From: Nostocales cyanobacterium LEGE 11386
GTDB taxonomy: Bacteria; Cyanobacteriota; Cyanobacteriia; Cyanobacteriales; Nostocaceae
Length of the DNA: 64,000 nucleotides
Reading direction: 5' to 3'
NCBI GenBank assembly: GCA_015207155.1
Contig: JADEXK010000033.1
Location: 1 to 64,000 of the forward strand
The translations under genes were made by a program, and so were the position numbers. The notes under the pieces are model-generated. The model saw only the letters and a program-made list of their open reading frames with translations. It was not told the origin of the DNA and did no database searches. This document shows positions 8,181-16,656 of the stretch, one piece after another. Within the stretch, counting starts at the first letter, position 1. The number at the start of each line of letters is the position of its first letter.

Positions 8181-8215
8181 ATATTAAGTGTATACACTTA
8201 ATATACTAGTATATT
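8181..8215. promoter_or_regulatory. Two overlapping perfect palindromes upstream of the 2-oxoglutarate shunt operon
   Basis: The bases 8181-8204 form a perfect 24-bp palindrome with half-site ATATTAAGTGTA, and 8200-8215 form a second perfect 16-bp palindrome (AATATACTAGTATATT) overlapping it by five bases. They lie about 155 bp upstream of the dehydrogenase ATG. The GTGTATACAC core resembles operators of dimeric repressors (GntR-type sites are one analogy). The regulator is unknown. Confidence 0.6.
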
Positions 8216-8358
8216 TAACTTCAATCAAATTCATGAAAATTAAAGATTGAAAAACCAAATTTTGAGTAAAAGACTAAAATTTGGATGGTAGCGTCCGCAA
8301 TTGATCTGTGTAACACTAGGAAGCTACCTCAAGCTATTTTTTAACGGGAGGTCAGGCA

Positions 8359-9726
8359 ATGGCTATCGCCACCATTAATCCTGCCACTGGGGAGATGCTC
8401 AAAACCTTTGAGCCACTTAATGATTCAGAAATTGCTTCTAAACTAGATTTGGCTGGTCAAGCTTTTGTACAGTATCGCCGGACTAGTTTTTCTGAGCGAT
8501 CGCAATGGCTACAACAAGCTGCGACTATTTTACAGCAAGAAAAAGCAGACTTTGCTAAGATAATGACCCTAGAAATGGGCAAGCCTTTGAAAGCTGCGAT
8601 CGCCGAAGTAGAAAAATGCGCCTTAGTTTGTAACTACTATGCTGAATACGCACCTAGTTTCTTGGCTGATGTCGATGTCAAAACCGATGCCAGCCATAGT
8701 TTTGTGCGTTACCAGCCTTTGGGTGTAATTCTCGCCGTGATGCCGTGGAATTTCCCCTTCTGGCAAGTTTTTCGCTTTGCTGCACCTGCACTGATGGCAG
8801 GAAATGTGGGTTTACTCAAACATGCTTCTAATGTGCCACAGTGCGCCTTAGCAATTGAAGATATTATCCACCGGGCTGGTTTTCCTCAAGGTGCATTTCA
8901 GACTTTACTAATTGGTGCTGCCAAAGTTGCCGATTTAATGGCTGATGAGCGGGTGAAAGCTGCCACATTAACCGGAAGTGAACCAGCTGGTGCTTCTCTA
9001 GCCGCCGCAGCCGGCCAACAAATCAAAAAAACTGTTTTGGAATTGGGAGGAAGTGACCCGTTTATTGTGTTACCAAGTGCTGATTTAGAGGTTGCAGTTG
9101 TCACCGCTACTACAGCACGGATGTTAAATAGCGGGCAATCTTGTATAGCAGCGAAACGTTTTATTGTAGCGGAGGCGATCGCTGACAAATTTGAAAAATT
9201 GCTTCTAAATAAATTTCTGGCACTGAAAGTTGGCGATCCCATGCAACCAGACACTGATTTAGGGCCCTTGGCAACCCCTGATATTCTGCAAGATTTAAAC
9301 CAACAAGTGCAAACTGCTGTTAACAGTGGAGGTAAAGTCCTGACGGGTGGACATCCGTTATCAGATCGTCCTGGCAACTTTTATCCGCCGACGATTATCA
9401 CAGATATTCCCCCAAATAGTGCCATTGCCCAAGAAGAATTCTTTGGCCCGGTAGCATTATTATTCCGTGTACCGGATATAGATGCAGCGATAAAACTTGC
9501 TAATGCTACACCTTTTGGCTTAGGTGCAAGCGCCTGGACGACAAATGACCAAGAACGCGATCGCCTGATCACAGAAATCGATGCCGGTGCCGTATTTATC
9601 AACAGCATGGTGAAATCCGATCCCCGCTTACCCTTCGGTGGCATTAAGCGTTCTGGATACGGCAGAGAATTGAGTATTCAAGGCATACATGAGTTCGTCA
9701 ATGTGAAGACCGTGTGGGTGAATTAA
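8359..9726 (+). CDS. gabD: NAD(P)-dependent succinate-semialdehyde dehydrogenase
   Basis: A 455-residue aldehyde dehydrogenase that oxidises succinate semialdehyde to succinate. The catalytic pair is visible: E228 in VLELGGSDPF and nucleophile C262 in NSGQSCIAAKRF. The MPWNFPFWQVFR coenzyme motif is at 128-139. This short GabD-like type is the one paired in cyanobacteria with 2-oxoglutarate decarboxylase, whose gene follows 112 bp downstream on the same strand. Together they bypass the missing 2-oxoglutarate dehydrogenase. The start is supported by GGGAGGT at 8345-8351. Two palindromes upstream may be its operator. Confidence 0.92.
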   Translation: MAIATINPATGEMLKTFEPLNDSEIASKLDLAGQAFVQYRRTSFSERSQWLQQAATILQQEKADFAKIMTLEMGKPLKAAIAEVEKCALVCNYYAEYAPSFLADVDVKTDASHSFVRYQPLGVILAVMPWNFPFWQVFRFAAPALMAGNVGLLKHASNVPQCALAIEDIIHRAGFPQGAFQTLLIGAAKVADLMADERVKAATLTGSEPAGASLAAAAGQQIKKTVLELGGSDPFIVLPSADLEVAVVTATTARMLNSGQSCIAAKRFIVAEAIADKFEKLLLNKFLALKVGDPMQPDTDLGPLATPDILQDLNQQVQTAVNSGGKVLTGGHPLSDRPGNFYPPTIITDIPPNSAIAQEEFFGPVALLFRVPDIDAAIKLANATPFGLGASAWTTNDQERDRLITEIDAGAVFINSMVKSDPRLPFGGIKRSGYGRELSIQGIHEFVNVKTVWVN

Positions 9727-9771
9727 TCAGGGAGTGGGGACACGGGGACACAGGGATAATAACGAAAATAT

Positions 9772-9806
9772 TCCCCAATGCCCAATGCCCAATGCCCAAT
9801 CCCCAC
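9772..9806. repeat. CCCAATG heptamer repeat between gabD and the decarboxylase
   Basis: About four CCCAATG units within the 112-bp gap that separates the two genes of the shunt. It may be a neutral insertion into an operon spacer. Confidence 0.88.
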
Positions 9807-9838
9807 TCAGTCTTACTTATAACCAGTGAGGAAATAAA

Positions 9839-11482
9839 ATGAATACAGCTGAATTGTTGGTGCAATGCCTAGAAAATGAAGGAGTGCAATATGTTTTTGG
9901 TCTTCCTGGTGAAGAGAATTTACATGTTTTAGAAGCCCTTAAACATTCTTCCATTCAATTTATTACTACTCGTCATGAACAGGGTGCAGCATTCATGGCG
10001 GATGTCTATGGACGCTTGACTGGTAAAGCCGGAGTGTGTCTTTCTACTCTTGGCCCTGGGGCAACAAACTTAATGACTGGGGTAGCAGATGCTAACCTCG
10101 ATGGTGCGCCTTTGGTGGCGATTACTGGTCAGGTAGGAACAGATAGAATGCACATTGAATCCCATCAATATCTGGATTTGGTAGCCATGTTTGCACCTGT
10201 AACCAAGTGGAATAAACAGATTGTGCGACCTAGTATTACACCAGAAGTTGTCCGCAAAGCATTCAAGCGATCGCAAACTGAAAAACCAGGTGCAGTTCAT
10301 ATTGATTTGCCAGAAAATATTGCAGCCATGCCTGTAGAAGGTAAACCTTTGCAAAAGGATAGTATTGAAAAAACCTATGCATCTTTTGCCAGTATTCGGG
10401 CAGCCGCCGCCGCTATTTGCCAGGCAGTTAACCCAATTATTTTAGTGGGAAATGGCGCAATTCGTGCTAAAGCCAGTGATGCAGTCACGCAATTTGCCAC
10501 CCAGATGAATATGCCTGTTGTTAATACCTTTATGGGTAAAGGTGTAATTCCCTATACACATCCTCTGGCTTTGTGGTCTGTGGGATTACAGCAGAGAGAT
10601 TTCATTACTTGCGGCTTTGATAATACAGATTTAGTAATTGCCATTGGTTATGATTTAATCGAATTTTCCCCAAAAAAATGGAATCCCGATGGCAATATTC
10701 CTATTGTTCATATTGCGGCCACTTCAGCAGAAATTGATAGTAGTTATATTCCCAATGTAGAAGTCATAGGAGATATTTCTGATTCCCTCAGTGAAATTTT
10801 AAAATTAGCAGACCGACAAGGCAAACCCAACCCCTATGCCATCAGTTTACGGGGCAATATTCGTGCCGATTATGAACAATATGCTAATGATGATGGGTTT
10901 CCGATTAAACCACAAAAATTAATCTATGATTTGCGACAAGTGATGGGCCCAGATGATATTGTCATCTCTGATGTAGGCGCTCATAAAATGTGGATTGCCC
11001 GACACTATCATTGCCATAGTCCTAATACTTGTATAATTTCTAATGGCTTCGCAGCTATGGGTATTGCTATTCCTGGTGCTTTAGCCGCAAAACTCGTTTC
11101 CCCTAACCGTAAAATTGTCGCTGCAACTGGTGATGGTGGCTTTATGATGAATTGCCAGGAATTAGAAACAGCTTTGCGTGTTGGTACTCCCTTTGTCACC
11201 TTAATCTTTAACGATGGTGGCTATGGGTTAATTGAGTGGAAGCAAGAAAGTCAATTTGGCAAAGGCAATTCATCTTTTGTCCATTTTGGTAATCCTGATT
11301 TTGTCAAATTAGCCGAAAGCATGGGTTTAAAAGGCTATCGAGTTGAATCTGCAACTGATTTAATCCCCGTACTTAAAGAGGCCCTCGCTCAAGATGTGCC
11401 TGCTGTGATAGATTGTCCTGTAGATTATCGAGAAAATCACCGCTTTAGCCAAAAAGCTGGCGAGTTAAATTGTGCAGTGTAA
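9839..11482 (+). CDS. 2-oxoglutarate decarboxylase (acetolactate synthase-like ThDP enzyme)
   Basis: A 547-residue thiamine-diphosphate enzyme, full length for the acetohydroxyacid synthase fold. The cofactor-activating glutamate is E47 (RHEQGA), and the ThDP/Mg motif begins GDGG at 431 and reaches NDGGYG at 458-463. By sequence alone it could be called acetolactate synthase, but the immediately upstream succinate-semialdehyde dehydrogenase matches the gene pair shown in Synechococcus 7002 to convert 2-oxoglutarate to succinate semialdehyde and then succinate. That assignment is by context and family knowledge. The start has the ribosome site GTGAGGAAA. The 3' end runs into a repeat cluster. 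Confidence 0.88.
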   Translation: MNTAELLVQCLENEGVQYVFGLPGEENLHVLEALKHSSIQFITTRHEQGAAFMADVYGRLTGKAGVCLSTLGPGATNLMTGVADANLDGAPLVAITGQVGTDRMHIESHQYLDLVAMFAPVTKWNKQIVRPSITPEVVRKAFKRSQTEKPGAVHIDLPENIAAMPVEGKPLQKDSIEKTYASFASIRAAAAAICQAVNPIILVGNGAIRAKASDAVTQFATQMNMPVVNTFMGKGVIPYTHPLALWSVGLQQRDFITCGFDNTDLVIAIGYDLIEFSPKKWNPDGNIPIVHIAATSAEIDSSYIPNVEVIGDISDSLSEILKLADRQGKPNPYAISLRGNIRADYEQYANDDGFPIKPQKLIYDLRQVMGPDDIVISDVGAHKMWIARHYHCHSPNTCIISNGFAAMGIAIPGALAAKLVSPNRKIVAATGDGGFMMNCQELETALRVGTPFVTLIFNDGGYGLIEWKQESQFGKGNSSFVHFGNPDFVKLAESMGLKGYRVESATDLIPVLKEALAQDVPAVIDCPVDYRENHRFSQKAGELNCAV

Positions 11483-11710
11483 TGAAGAGTGCTGAGTTAA
11501 AAGTGCTGAGTGCTGAGTTAAAAAACCGCCCACAAGGGCGGGGTATCAACCTTCTGACAGTAATAAGATTCCGCCCACACTTCGGCAAAGCTCAGTGACC
11601 ACAAGGGACGGGGCTTGTACCGAGTGCGAAAGTCCTTCCTTCTTCTTCTTTTGACTCAGCACTCCCCTTCGACTTCGCTCAGGGCCAGCGCACTCAGCAC
11701 TCAGCACTGA
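11483..11710 (+). repeat. Repeat cluster with structured element, copy 1
   Basis: GTGCTGAGT units (11488-11518) lead into a roughly 140-bp element (about 11519-11660) opening with the hairpin CCGCCCACAAGGGCGG, then GGTATCAACCTTCT, GATTCCGCCCACA, CTCAGTGACC and TACCGAGTGCGAAAGTCC, and closing with more CAGCACTC units. Related copies are at 60062-60165 (opposite strand) and, truncated, at 43721-43808. The cluster begins directly at the decarboxylase stop codon. No ORF is supported here. Confidence 0.8.
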
Positions 11711-11777
11711 GTAAGGTCAACTGTCCATTGTTGAATTCTTTCATTCGTCGTCGGTGGCGCGCCGCCTGTGGGATTTA

Positions 11778-12548
11778 TCAATTCCCGGTACGCATACGCA
11801 CACTTCCCGCCTGACAATCTCGCAACCAAGCTTTAACTGCTTGGGCAACAATACCATTACTACTATCTCGTGGGGGCGATACTGGTTGTTTGGGGTCAGT
11901 ACTAGTCTGAGTAAACATCATGACCAAACGCCAACCACTTTTAGTTTTCGTCAATAACAGCCAGTGAAATTGCTGCAATTCAACGGCTTGCCCAGCAACG
12001 TACTGACGTTCTAAGGTAGTAAAGAAAACTTGCTCAACTCCTGTTGCCGTACTATTTTGCCCATCTGCGTTATGTTCACTAGGGTTCAGAGCCAAAGGCT
12101 GAAACTCAGGTTTTCCTGCTAATAACATGTAACTGTAAATATCACTAGTTCTACTGCGACGGCGGGCGCGTTGACTGGCACGATTAGCATAACTAGGTAA
12201 ATCTTGCAATAACCAAGTAGTTAATAATTCTAAATTTTGGTTTGAGCAAACATCCCTCACGGTGCTGTTAACATTCCCTCTTTGGGTGAGCAAAGAGGGA
12301 GTATGCGCCAGTGCTGAGTTATTGATGCTATTTGCTACCACAAACCAAAAGCTGCAAGCTACAAGCCACAAGCCATAATTTTTTTGCCTGACTTCTGACT
12401 TGAAAGTGCTGAGTGCTAAGTGCTGAGTGCTGAGTAAAAATCCCAGTCCCCATTGCCCCTTATCCCCAGAGGGGGCACCGAGTTCCCCAGTCCCTAGTCC
12501 CTCTTTCATACTTGGCTGTGAAACTCGTTTCATCGGGACTGCCTTCAT
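11778..12548 (-). CDS. Hypothetical protein, probably exported; start uncertain
   Basis: Up to 256 residues, function not recognised. The credible part begins near residue 57 (KNYGLWLVACSFWFVVANS), which looks like a signal sequence ending around NSALA, followed by a soluble domain with VEQVFFTTLERQYVAGQAVELQQFHWLLL and KSGWRLVMMF, reminiscent of small secreted cyanobacterial proteins. The ATG at 12548 overlaps the pyrF stop by four bases (ATGA), which would favour it, but the first 55 codons run through GTGCTGAGT and other intergenic repeat DNA, so translation may start later at a non-ATG codon. Codons 83-92 contain a perfect 10-bp hairpin (12275-12300), also repeat-like. Confidence 0.6.
   Translation of the reverse strand: MKAVPMKRVSQPSMKEGLGTGELGAPSGDKGQWGLGFLLSTQHLALSTFKSEVRQKNYGLWLVACSFWFVVANSINNSALAHTPSLLTQRGNVNSTVRDVCSNQNLELLTTWLLQDLPSYANRASQRARRRSRTSDIYSYMLLAGKPEFQPLALNPSEHNADGQNSTATGVEQVFFTTLERQYVAGQAVELQQFHWLLLTKTKSGWRLVMMFTQTSTDPKQPVSPPRDSSNGIVAQAVKAWLRDCQAGSVRMRTGN
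12406..12436. repeat. GTGCTGAGT repeat near the start of the gene after pyrF
   Basis: Four degenerate GTGCTGAGT/GTGCTAAGT units. They lie in the 5' part of the open frame of the hypothetical gene, so either that frame starts downstream or the repeat is translated. Confidence 0.85.
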
Positions 12549-13285
12549 GCCGACTTACTTAACTCCTCAGAAATCTTTTCCCAGGCTAACTCAGGTTCAG
12601 CCGCAGCAGTAATTGGACGCCCAATCACTAAGTAATCGGCACCAGCTTGGATAGCTTGTGCTGGAGTGAGCGATCGCTTTTGATCTGTTTTATCTGCCCA
12701 AGTAGGTCGTACCCCCGGACAAACGAGCAAAAAATCACTGCCACAAGTTTGCCGCAGTTGCGCTACCTCCTGGGGTGAACAAACTGCCCCATTTAACCCT
12801 GTTTCTTGTGCCATCAACGCCATTTCTAAGGCATATTCTGGCAATTCTAAGGGAACTTTTAAATCAAAAGCTAATTGCCTAGAAGAAATACTCGTTAACA
12901 AGGTAATGGCAATTAATTGAGGTGGTTTGACACCTGCTTGAGCAGCCCCTACTTGTACTGCTTCTGTGGCTGCTTTTAGGGCATCTCTGCCAGCAGTCGC
13001 GTGAATGGTTAATAAATCTACCCCGTAACTAGCCGCACCCCGACAAGCCCCAGCCACAGTATTGGGGATATCGTGAAACTTCAAATCCAGAAAAATCCGC
13101 TTTTGCCGAGATTTTAAAACTTCTAGGATTTGCGGGCCAGAATTAGTAAATAATTCTAAACCCACCTTCCAGAAATTGACTGGCGCTAGCCGCTCTACGA
13201 GCGCGATCGCACTTGGCAGATCGGGCACATCCAAAGGCACAATTATTTGGTCATTAGCCCTTCGGCTACGCTCAGGATAAATCAT
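12545..13285 (-). CDS. pyrF: Orotidine 5'-phosphate decarboxylase
   Basis: Final step of UMP synthesis. The TIM-barrel signatures IIVPLDVPDLPSAI, the catalytic FLDLKFHDIPNTV (K/D/K network) and the phosphate-binding DYLVIGRPITAAAEP are all present. About 246 residues from ATG 13285. The first ten codons (MIYPERSRRA) are not family-like: they are encoded by a short dispersed repeat (complement of GCCCTTCGGCTACGCTCAGG), so either the repeat supplies the start codon or the real start is a non-ATG codon close to NDQIIVPLDV. Downstream ATGA overlap with the next gene; 13 bp from tyrS upstream. Confidence 0.95.
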   Translation of the reverse strand: MIYPERSRRANDQIIVPLDVPDLPSAIALVERLAPVNFWKVGLELFTNSGPQILEVLKSRQKRIFLDLKFHDIPNTVAGACRGAASYGVDLLTIHATAGRDALKAATEAVQVGAAQAGVKPPQLIAITLLTSISSRQLAFDLKVPLELPEYALEMALMAQETGLNGAVCSPQEVAQLRQTCGSDFLLVCPGVRPTWADKTDQKRSLTPAQAIQAGADYLVIGRPITAAAEPELAWEKISEELSKSA

Positions 13286-13298
13286 TAGTCATTAGTTA

Positions 13299-14498
13299 TT
13301 AGTTATTGACAAGGCGCACAAATTTATTTTTACCTACTTGCAGCACTCGTCCGTGTAATTCACTAGGCTGCTCAAAAATGGTATCAACATCAGTAATGCG
13401 ATCGCCATCTAGGCGTACTCCACCTTCTTGAATTTTCCGTTTACCTTCTCCAGTACTTTTGCACAAACCACTGACATTGAGTAGATACGCTAACTTCACC
13501 GGAAACGGTGACACCCCGAAGAGAGAAAATTCTGGTACAGCACCTTCTTTTCCACCGCTTTTTGCCGCTTCTTTAGCCTCATTAGCTGCTATTTCGCCGT
13601 TGTACTGTTTGACAACTTCCCATGCTAAAAGCATCTGGCGATCGCGGGGATTTTCTGGCAGTTTATCCAAAGGTAAATCCGTCAGCAGTTCAAAATACTG
13701 TGACAATAAATTATCTGGAACACCTTGTAACTTCTGATATTTTTGTGCTGGGTGTTCCGACAAGCCAACATAATTACCTAAAGACTTAGACATTTTTTGC
13801 ACACCATCTGTACCAATTAAAATGGGTAATAGTAACCCAAATTGCGGCTTTTGCCCAAAATGGCGTTGCAAATCTCTGCCTACGGCAATGTTAAACTTTT
13901 GATCAGTTCCCCCCAACTCCACATCTGCCTCCACAGCCACAGAATCATAGCCTTGCATTAATGGATATAGGAACTCATGGATAAAAATTGGATTCTCTTT
14001 TTTATAGCGTTCCGCGAATCCCTCTTTCGCTAACATCTGCCCCACCGTCATGGTGGAGAGTAACTCCAGAATTTTCCCTAAATTAAGCTGGGAAAGCCAT
14101 TGTGAGTTATAATGCACCTCCAATCTACCCGGTGTGTCAAAATCCAAAATAGGACGCACTTGGTCAAGATAAGTCTGAGCATTTTGTGCTACATCTGCTT
14201 CACTCAGCTGGCGACGCACCTCAGATTTACCAGTCGGATCACCAATGCGAGCCGTAAAATCACCAATAATCAAAACTGCTGTATGACCAGCATCTTGAAA
14301 AGCTCGCAGTTTGCGTACTGGTATGCTATGACCAAGATGAATATCAGATCCCGTAGGGTCAATTCCCAATTTGACCCTTAAAGGTCGGTTCGTAGTTACC
14401 AAACGCTTCTCTAAACTTTCACTTTCACCATCCGCATCAATTGGTTGTGGGAAAATTTCCACTATCCCACGATGCAGCCAAGAAAAATTTTGCGTCAT
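13299..14498 (-). CDS. tyrS: Tyrosyl-tRNA synthetase
   Basis: Charges tRNA-Tyr. A class I synthetase with the HIGH equivalent in TGSDIHLGHSIP and the KMSKS motif in DGVQKMSKSLGNYVG. The C-terminal S4 RNA-binding domain (GEGKRKIQEGGVRLDGDRI) is present. I prefer the ATG at 14498 (MTQNFSWLHRGIVEIFP, about 399 residues) because the frame's earlier ATG at 14564 adds 22 residues without family character. Probably transcribed with pyrF, which begins 13 bp downstream. Confidence 0.95.
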   Translation of the reverse strand: MTQNFSWLHRGIVEIFPQPIDADGESESLEKRLVTTNRPLRVKLGIDPTGSDIHLGHSIPVRKLRAFQDAGHTAVLIIGDFTARIGDPTGKSEVRRQLSEADVAQNAQTYLDQVRPILDFDTPGRLEVHYNSQWLSQLNLGKILELLSTMTVGQMLAKEGFAERYKKENPIFIHEFLYPLMQGYDSVAVEADVELGGTDQKFNIAVGRDLQRHFGQKPQFGLLLPILIGTDGVQKMSKSLGNYVGLSEHPAQKYQKLQGVPDNLLSQYFELLTDLPLDKLPENPRDRQMLLAWEVVKQYNGEIAANEAKEAAKSGGKEGAVPEFSLFGVSPFPVKLAYLLNVSGLCKSTGEGKRKIQEGGVRLDGDRITDVDTIFEQPSELHGRVLQVGKNKFVRLVNN

Positions 14499-14671
14499 AC
14501 TCTGAGATTCGCCATTAACTACGCTTTTTACTCTATAGGTTAGGTTAGTTATATTCACTGGCAATTTGTCCGTTCTTTAATCTGCCAAATTAATATAATT
14601 GCAAAAAATTAACCGCCTTGTTTCATTCAATGAATTACAGTTATATTTACAAGTGAGGAAGTGAGATCGCC

Positions 14672-16594
14672 GTGTCGTCTTCTAGGACTTTTACAAATAA
14701 GCAGCCACAACGTCAGGCTTCATCAGGTTTTGAGTTTTTGAAAGGAGTAGGTCAGATAACTGGCGGTACTTTGCTTTCAATAACGATGCTTGCAAGCTCT
14801 ATTGTAGCCGGAGGACTGGTTGGCTTAGCCATTAGTTTCCGTAACTTGCCAGATGTGAGACAGCTACGTAACTTTTTGCCATCGGAAACGACTTACATTT
14901 ATGACATTAAAGGCAAACTGTTAACGAGTATTCACGGTGAAGCTAACCGAGAAGTCATGCCGCTAGATAGAATTTCCCCGCATCTCAAACGGGCGGTACT
15001 AGCTAGTGAAGACAGTCATTTTTATGATCACCACGGGATCAACCCCAGTGGTGTCGGTCGTGCTGTGATAGTTAACTTGGCAGCAGGTGGTGTGCGGGAG
15101 GGAGGCTCTACCATCACCATGCAGCTGGTGAAAAATTTGTTTTTATCTCAAAGACGTGCTTTTACCCGGAAGTTAGCTGAAGGAGTACTGGCAATTCGGT
15201 TAGAGCAAATTCTCAGCAAAGACCAAATTTTGGAAATGTACCTCAATCAAGTTTATTGGGGTCATAATAACTATGGTGTGCAAACGGCAGCACGCAGCTA
15301 TTTTGACAAGTCAGCAGAAATCTTAACCTTAGCTGAATCAGCAATGATGGCTGGTTTAATCCAAGCGCCAGAAGAATTCAGCCCCTTTGCGAGTATGGAA
15401 CTGGCAAAACGAAAACAAAAGGAAGTTTTGGGGCGGATGCTGGATTTGAACTGGATTAGCCAGCAAGAATACGATAATGCTCTCAAGCAAGAAATCAAAC
15501 TTGGTAGAATCAGGTCATTTCAAGGTAGTGCCTTACCCTACGTCACTAATAGTGTGGCGCAAGAATTGGCTCAAAAATTTGGGCGTGAGGCACTGCTAAA
15601 AGGCGGAATGCGGGTACAAACCACAGTTGATGCCGAATTCCAACAGATGGCAGAACAAACTGTCAGCAAGTGGCATAAAACACTGAGTAGTCAAGGGTTG
15701 CGTAATAATCAAATTGCTTTAGTGGCAATTGACCCCCGCACACATTTTGTGAAGGCACTGGTGGGCGGTGTTGATGCTAAAAGTAGCGAATTCAACCGGG
15801 CAACACAGTCTCAGCGTCAACCAGGCTCTGCTTTTAAACCATTTGTATATTATGCTGCTTTTGCTACAGGTAAATTTGCACCAGATACAGTAGTACAGGA
15901 TACGCCTGTCCGCTATCGAGATGGTAATAATTGGTATACACCCAAGAACTACGATAGTAGCTTTAAGGGTCCGATGCCTATTCGCACGGCTTTAGCCCAG
16001 TCTCGCAATATTCCCGTGATCAAGCTGGGTAAAACTATAGGGATGAATAAAGTGATCGAAGCCTGTCGTACCTTAGGAATTATGAGTCCGATGGAACCCG
16101 TGACTTCTTTACCTTTGGGTGCGATCGGTGTTACGCCTTTGGAAATGGCTAGTGCTTATGCTACCTTTGCCAATTATGGCTGGCAGTCACCACCGACGAT
16201 CATGGCCCGGGTCACTGATAGTAGCGGTAATATATTACTAGATAATACGCCCAAACCCCAGCTAGTTTTGGATCAATGGGCATCAGCCGCAATTATCGAT
16301 GTGATGCGTTCAGTAGTTACAGAGGGAACTGGTAAAGGTGCTGACATCGGTCGCCCCAGTGCCGGTAAAACAGGAACAACCTCTTCAGAAAGAGATATTT
16401 GGTATGTGGGTACTGTACCACAGTTAACAACTGCTGTCTGGGTGGGTAGAGACGATAACAGACAATTAGCTAGCCGGGCAACAGGTGGTGGGATGGTGGC
16501 TCCTATCTGGCGAGATTTCATGCAGCAAGCTCTCAAAGGTGTGCCTTCAGAAAACTTTAAGCCACCTTCTCAATTTCAGCGCCCCAAATCATAA
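14672..16594 (+). CDS. Class A penicillin-binding protein (PBP1A-like)
   Basis: A 640-residue bifunctional peptidoglycan synthase. One membrane anchor (about residues 32-55) precedes the glycosyltransferase 51 domain with catalytic E113 (ASEDSHFYDHHG) and GGSTITMQLVKN (144-155). The transpeptidase domain has nucleophile S386 in SAFKP, the SRN triad in AQSRNIPV and KTGTT near the C-terminus. The domain set is complete and the length normal. It uses a GTG start with GAGGAAGTGAG just upstream. Cyanobacteria carry several such paralogues; which one this is cannot be told here. A bidirectional terminator hairpin follows. Confidence 0.93.
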   Translation: MSSSRTFTNKQPQRQASSGFEFLKGVGQITGGTLLSITMLASSIVAGGLVGLAISFRNLPDVRQLRNFLPSETTYIYDIKGKLLTSIHGEANREVMPLDRISPHLKRAVLASEDSHFYDHHGINPSGVGRAVIVNLAAGGVREGGSTITMQLVKNLFLSQRRAFTRKLAEGVLAIRLEQILSKDQILEMYLNQVYWGHNNYGVQTAARSYFDKSAEILTLAESAMMAGLIQAPEEFSPFASMELAKRKQKEVLGRMLDLNWISQQEYDNALKQEIKLGRIRSFQGSALPYVTNSVAQELAQKFGREALLKGGMRVQTTVDAEFQQMAEQTVSKWHKTLSSQGLRNNQIALVAIDPRTHFVKALVGGVDAKSSEFNRATQSQRQPGSAFKPFVYYAAFATGKFAPDTVVQDTPVRYRDGNNWYTPKNYDSSFKGPMPIRTALAQSRNIPVIKLGKTIGMNKVIEACRTLGIMSPMEPVTSLPLGAIGVTPLEMASAYATFANYGWQSPPTIMARVTDSSGNILLDNTPKPQLVLDQWASAAIIDVMRSVVTEGTGKGADIGRPSAGKTGTTSSERDIWYVGTVPQLTTAVWVGRDDNRQLASRATGGGMVAPIWRDFMQQALKGVPSENFKPPSQFQRPKS

Positions 16595-16601
16595 ACAATT
16601 A

Positions 16602-16634
16602 AGGATTTTGGATTAATTGTCTATCCAAAATCCT
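16602..16634. terminator. Bidirectional terminator between the PBP and DUF1825 genes
   Basis: A perfect 12-bp stem (AGGATTTTGGAT / ATCCAAAATCCT) with a 9-base loop lies in the short gap between two convergent genes. A-rich sequence follows on the + strand (CCAACAAAAAATTG), i.e. a T-tract for transcripts from the minus strand precedes it. Confidence 0.75.
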
Positions 16635-16656
16635 CCAACAAAAAATTGAAAATTCA

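Larger units (their letters stand above)
8022..8358. other. Intergenic region petL - ssaD
   Basis: A 337-bp gap holding the petL terminator-like hairpin, two overlapping palindromes (8181-8215) and the ssaD ribosome site (GGGAGGT, 8345-8351). I see no further ORF or RNA gene in it. Confidence 0.7.

Noticed and set aside
9839..11482. Acetolactate synthase large subunit (ilvB)
   Set aside because: Motifs are compatible, but the adjacent succinate-semialdehyde dehydrogenase makes 2-oxoglutarate decarboxylase the better call; no ilvN nearby.
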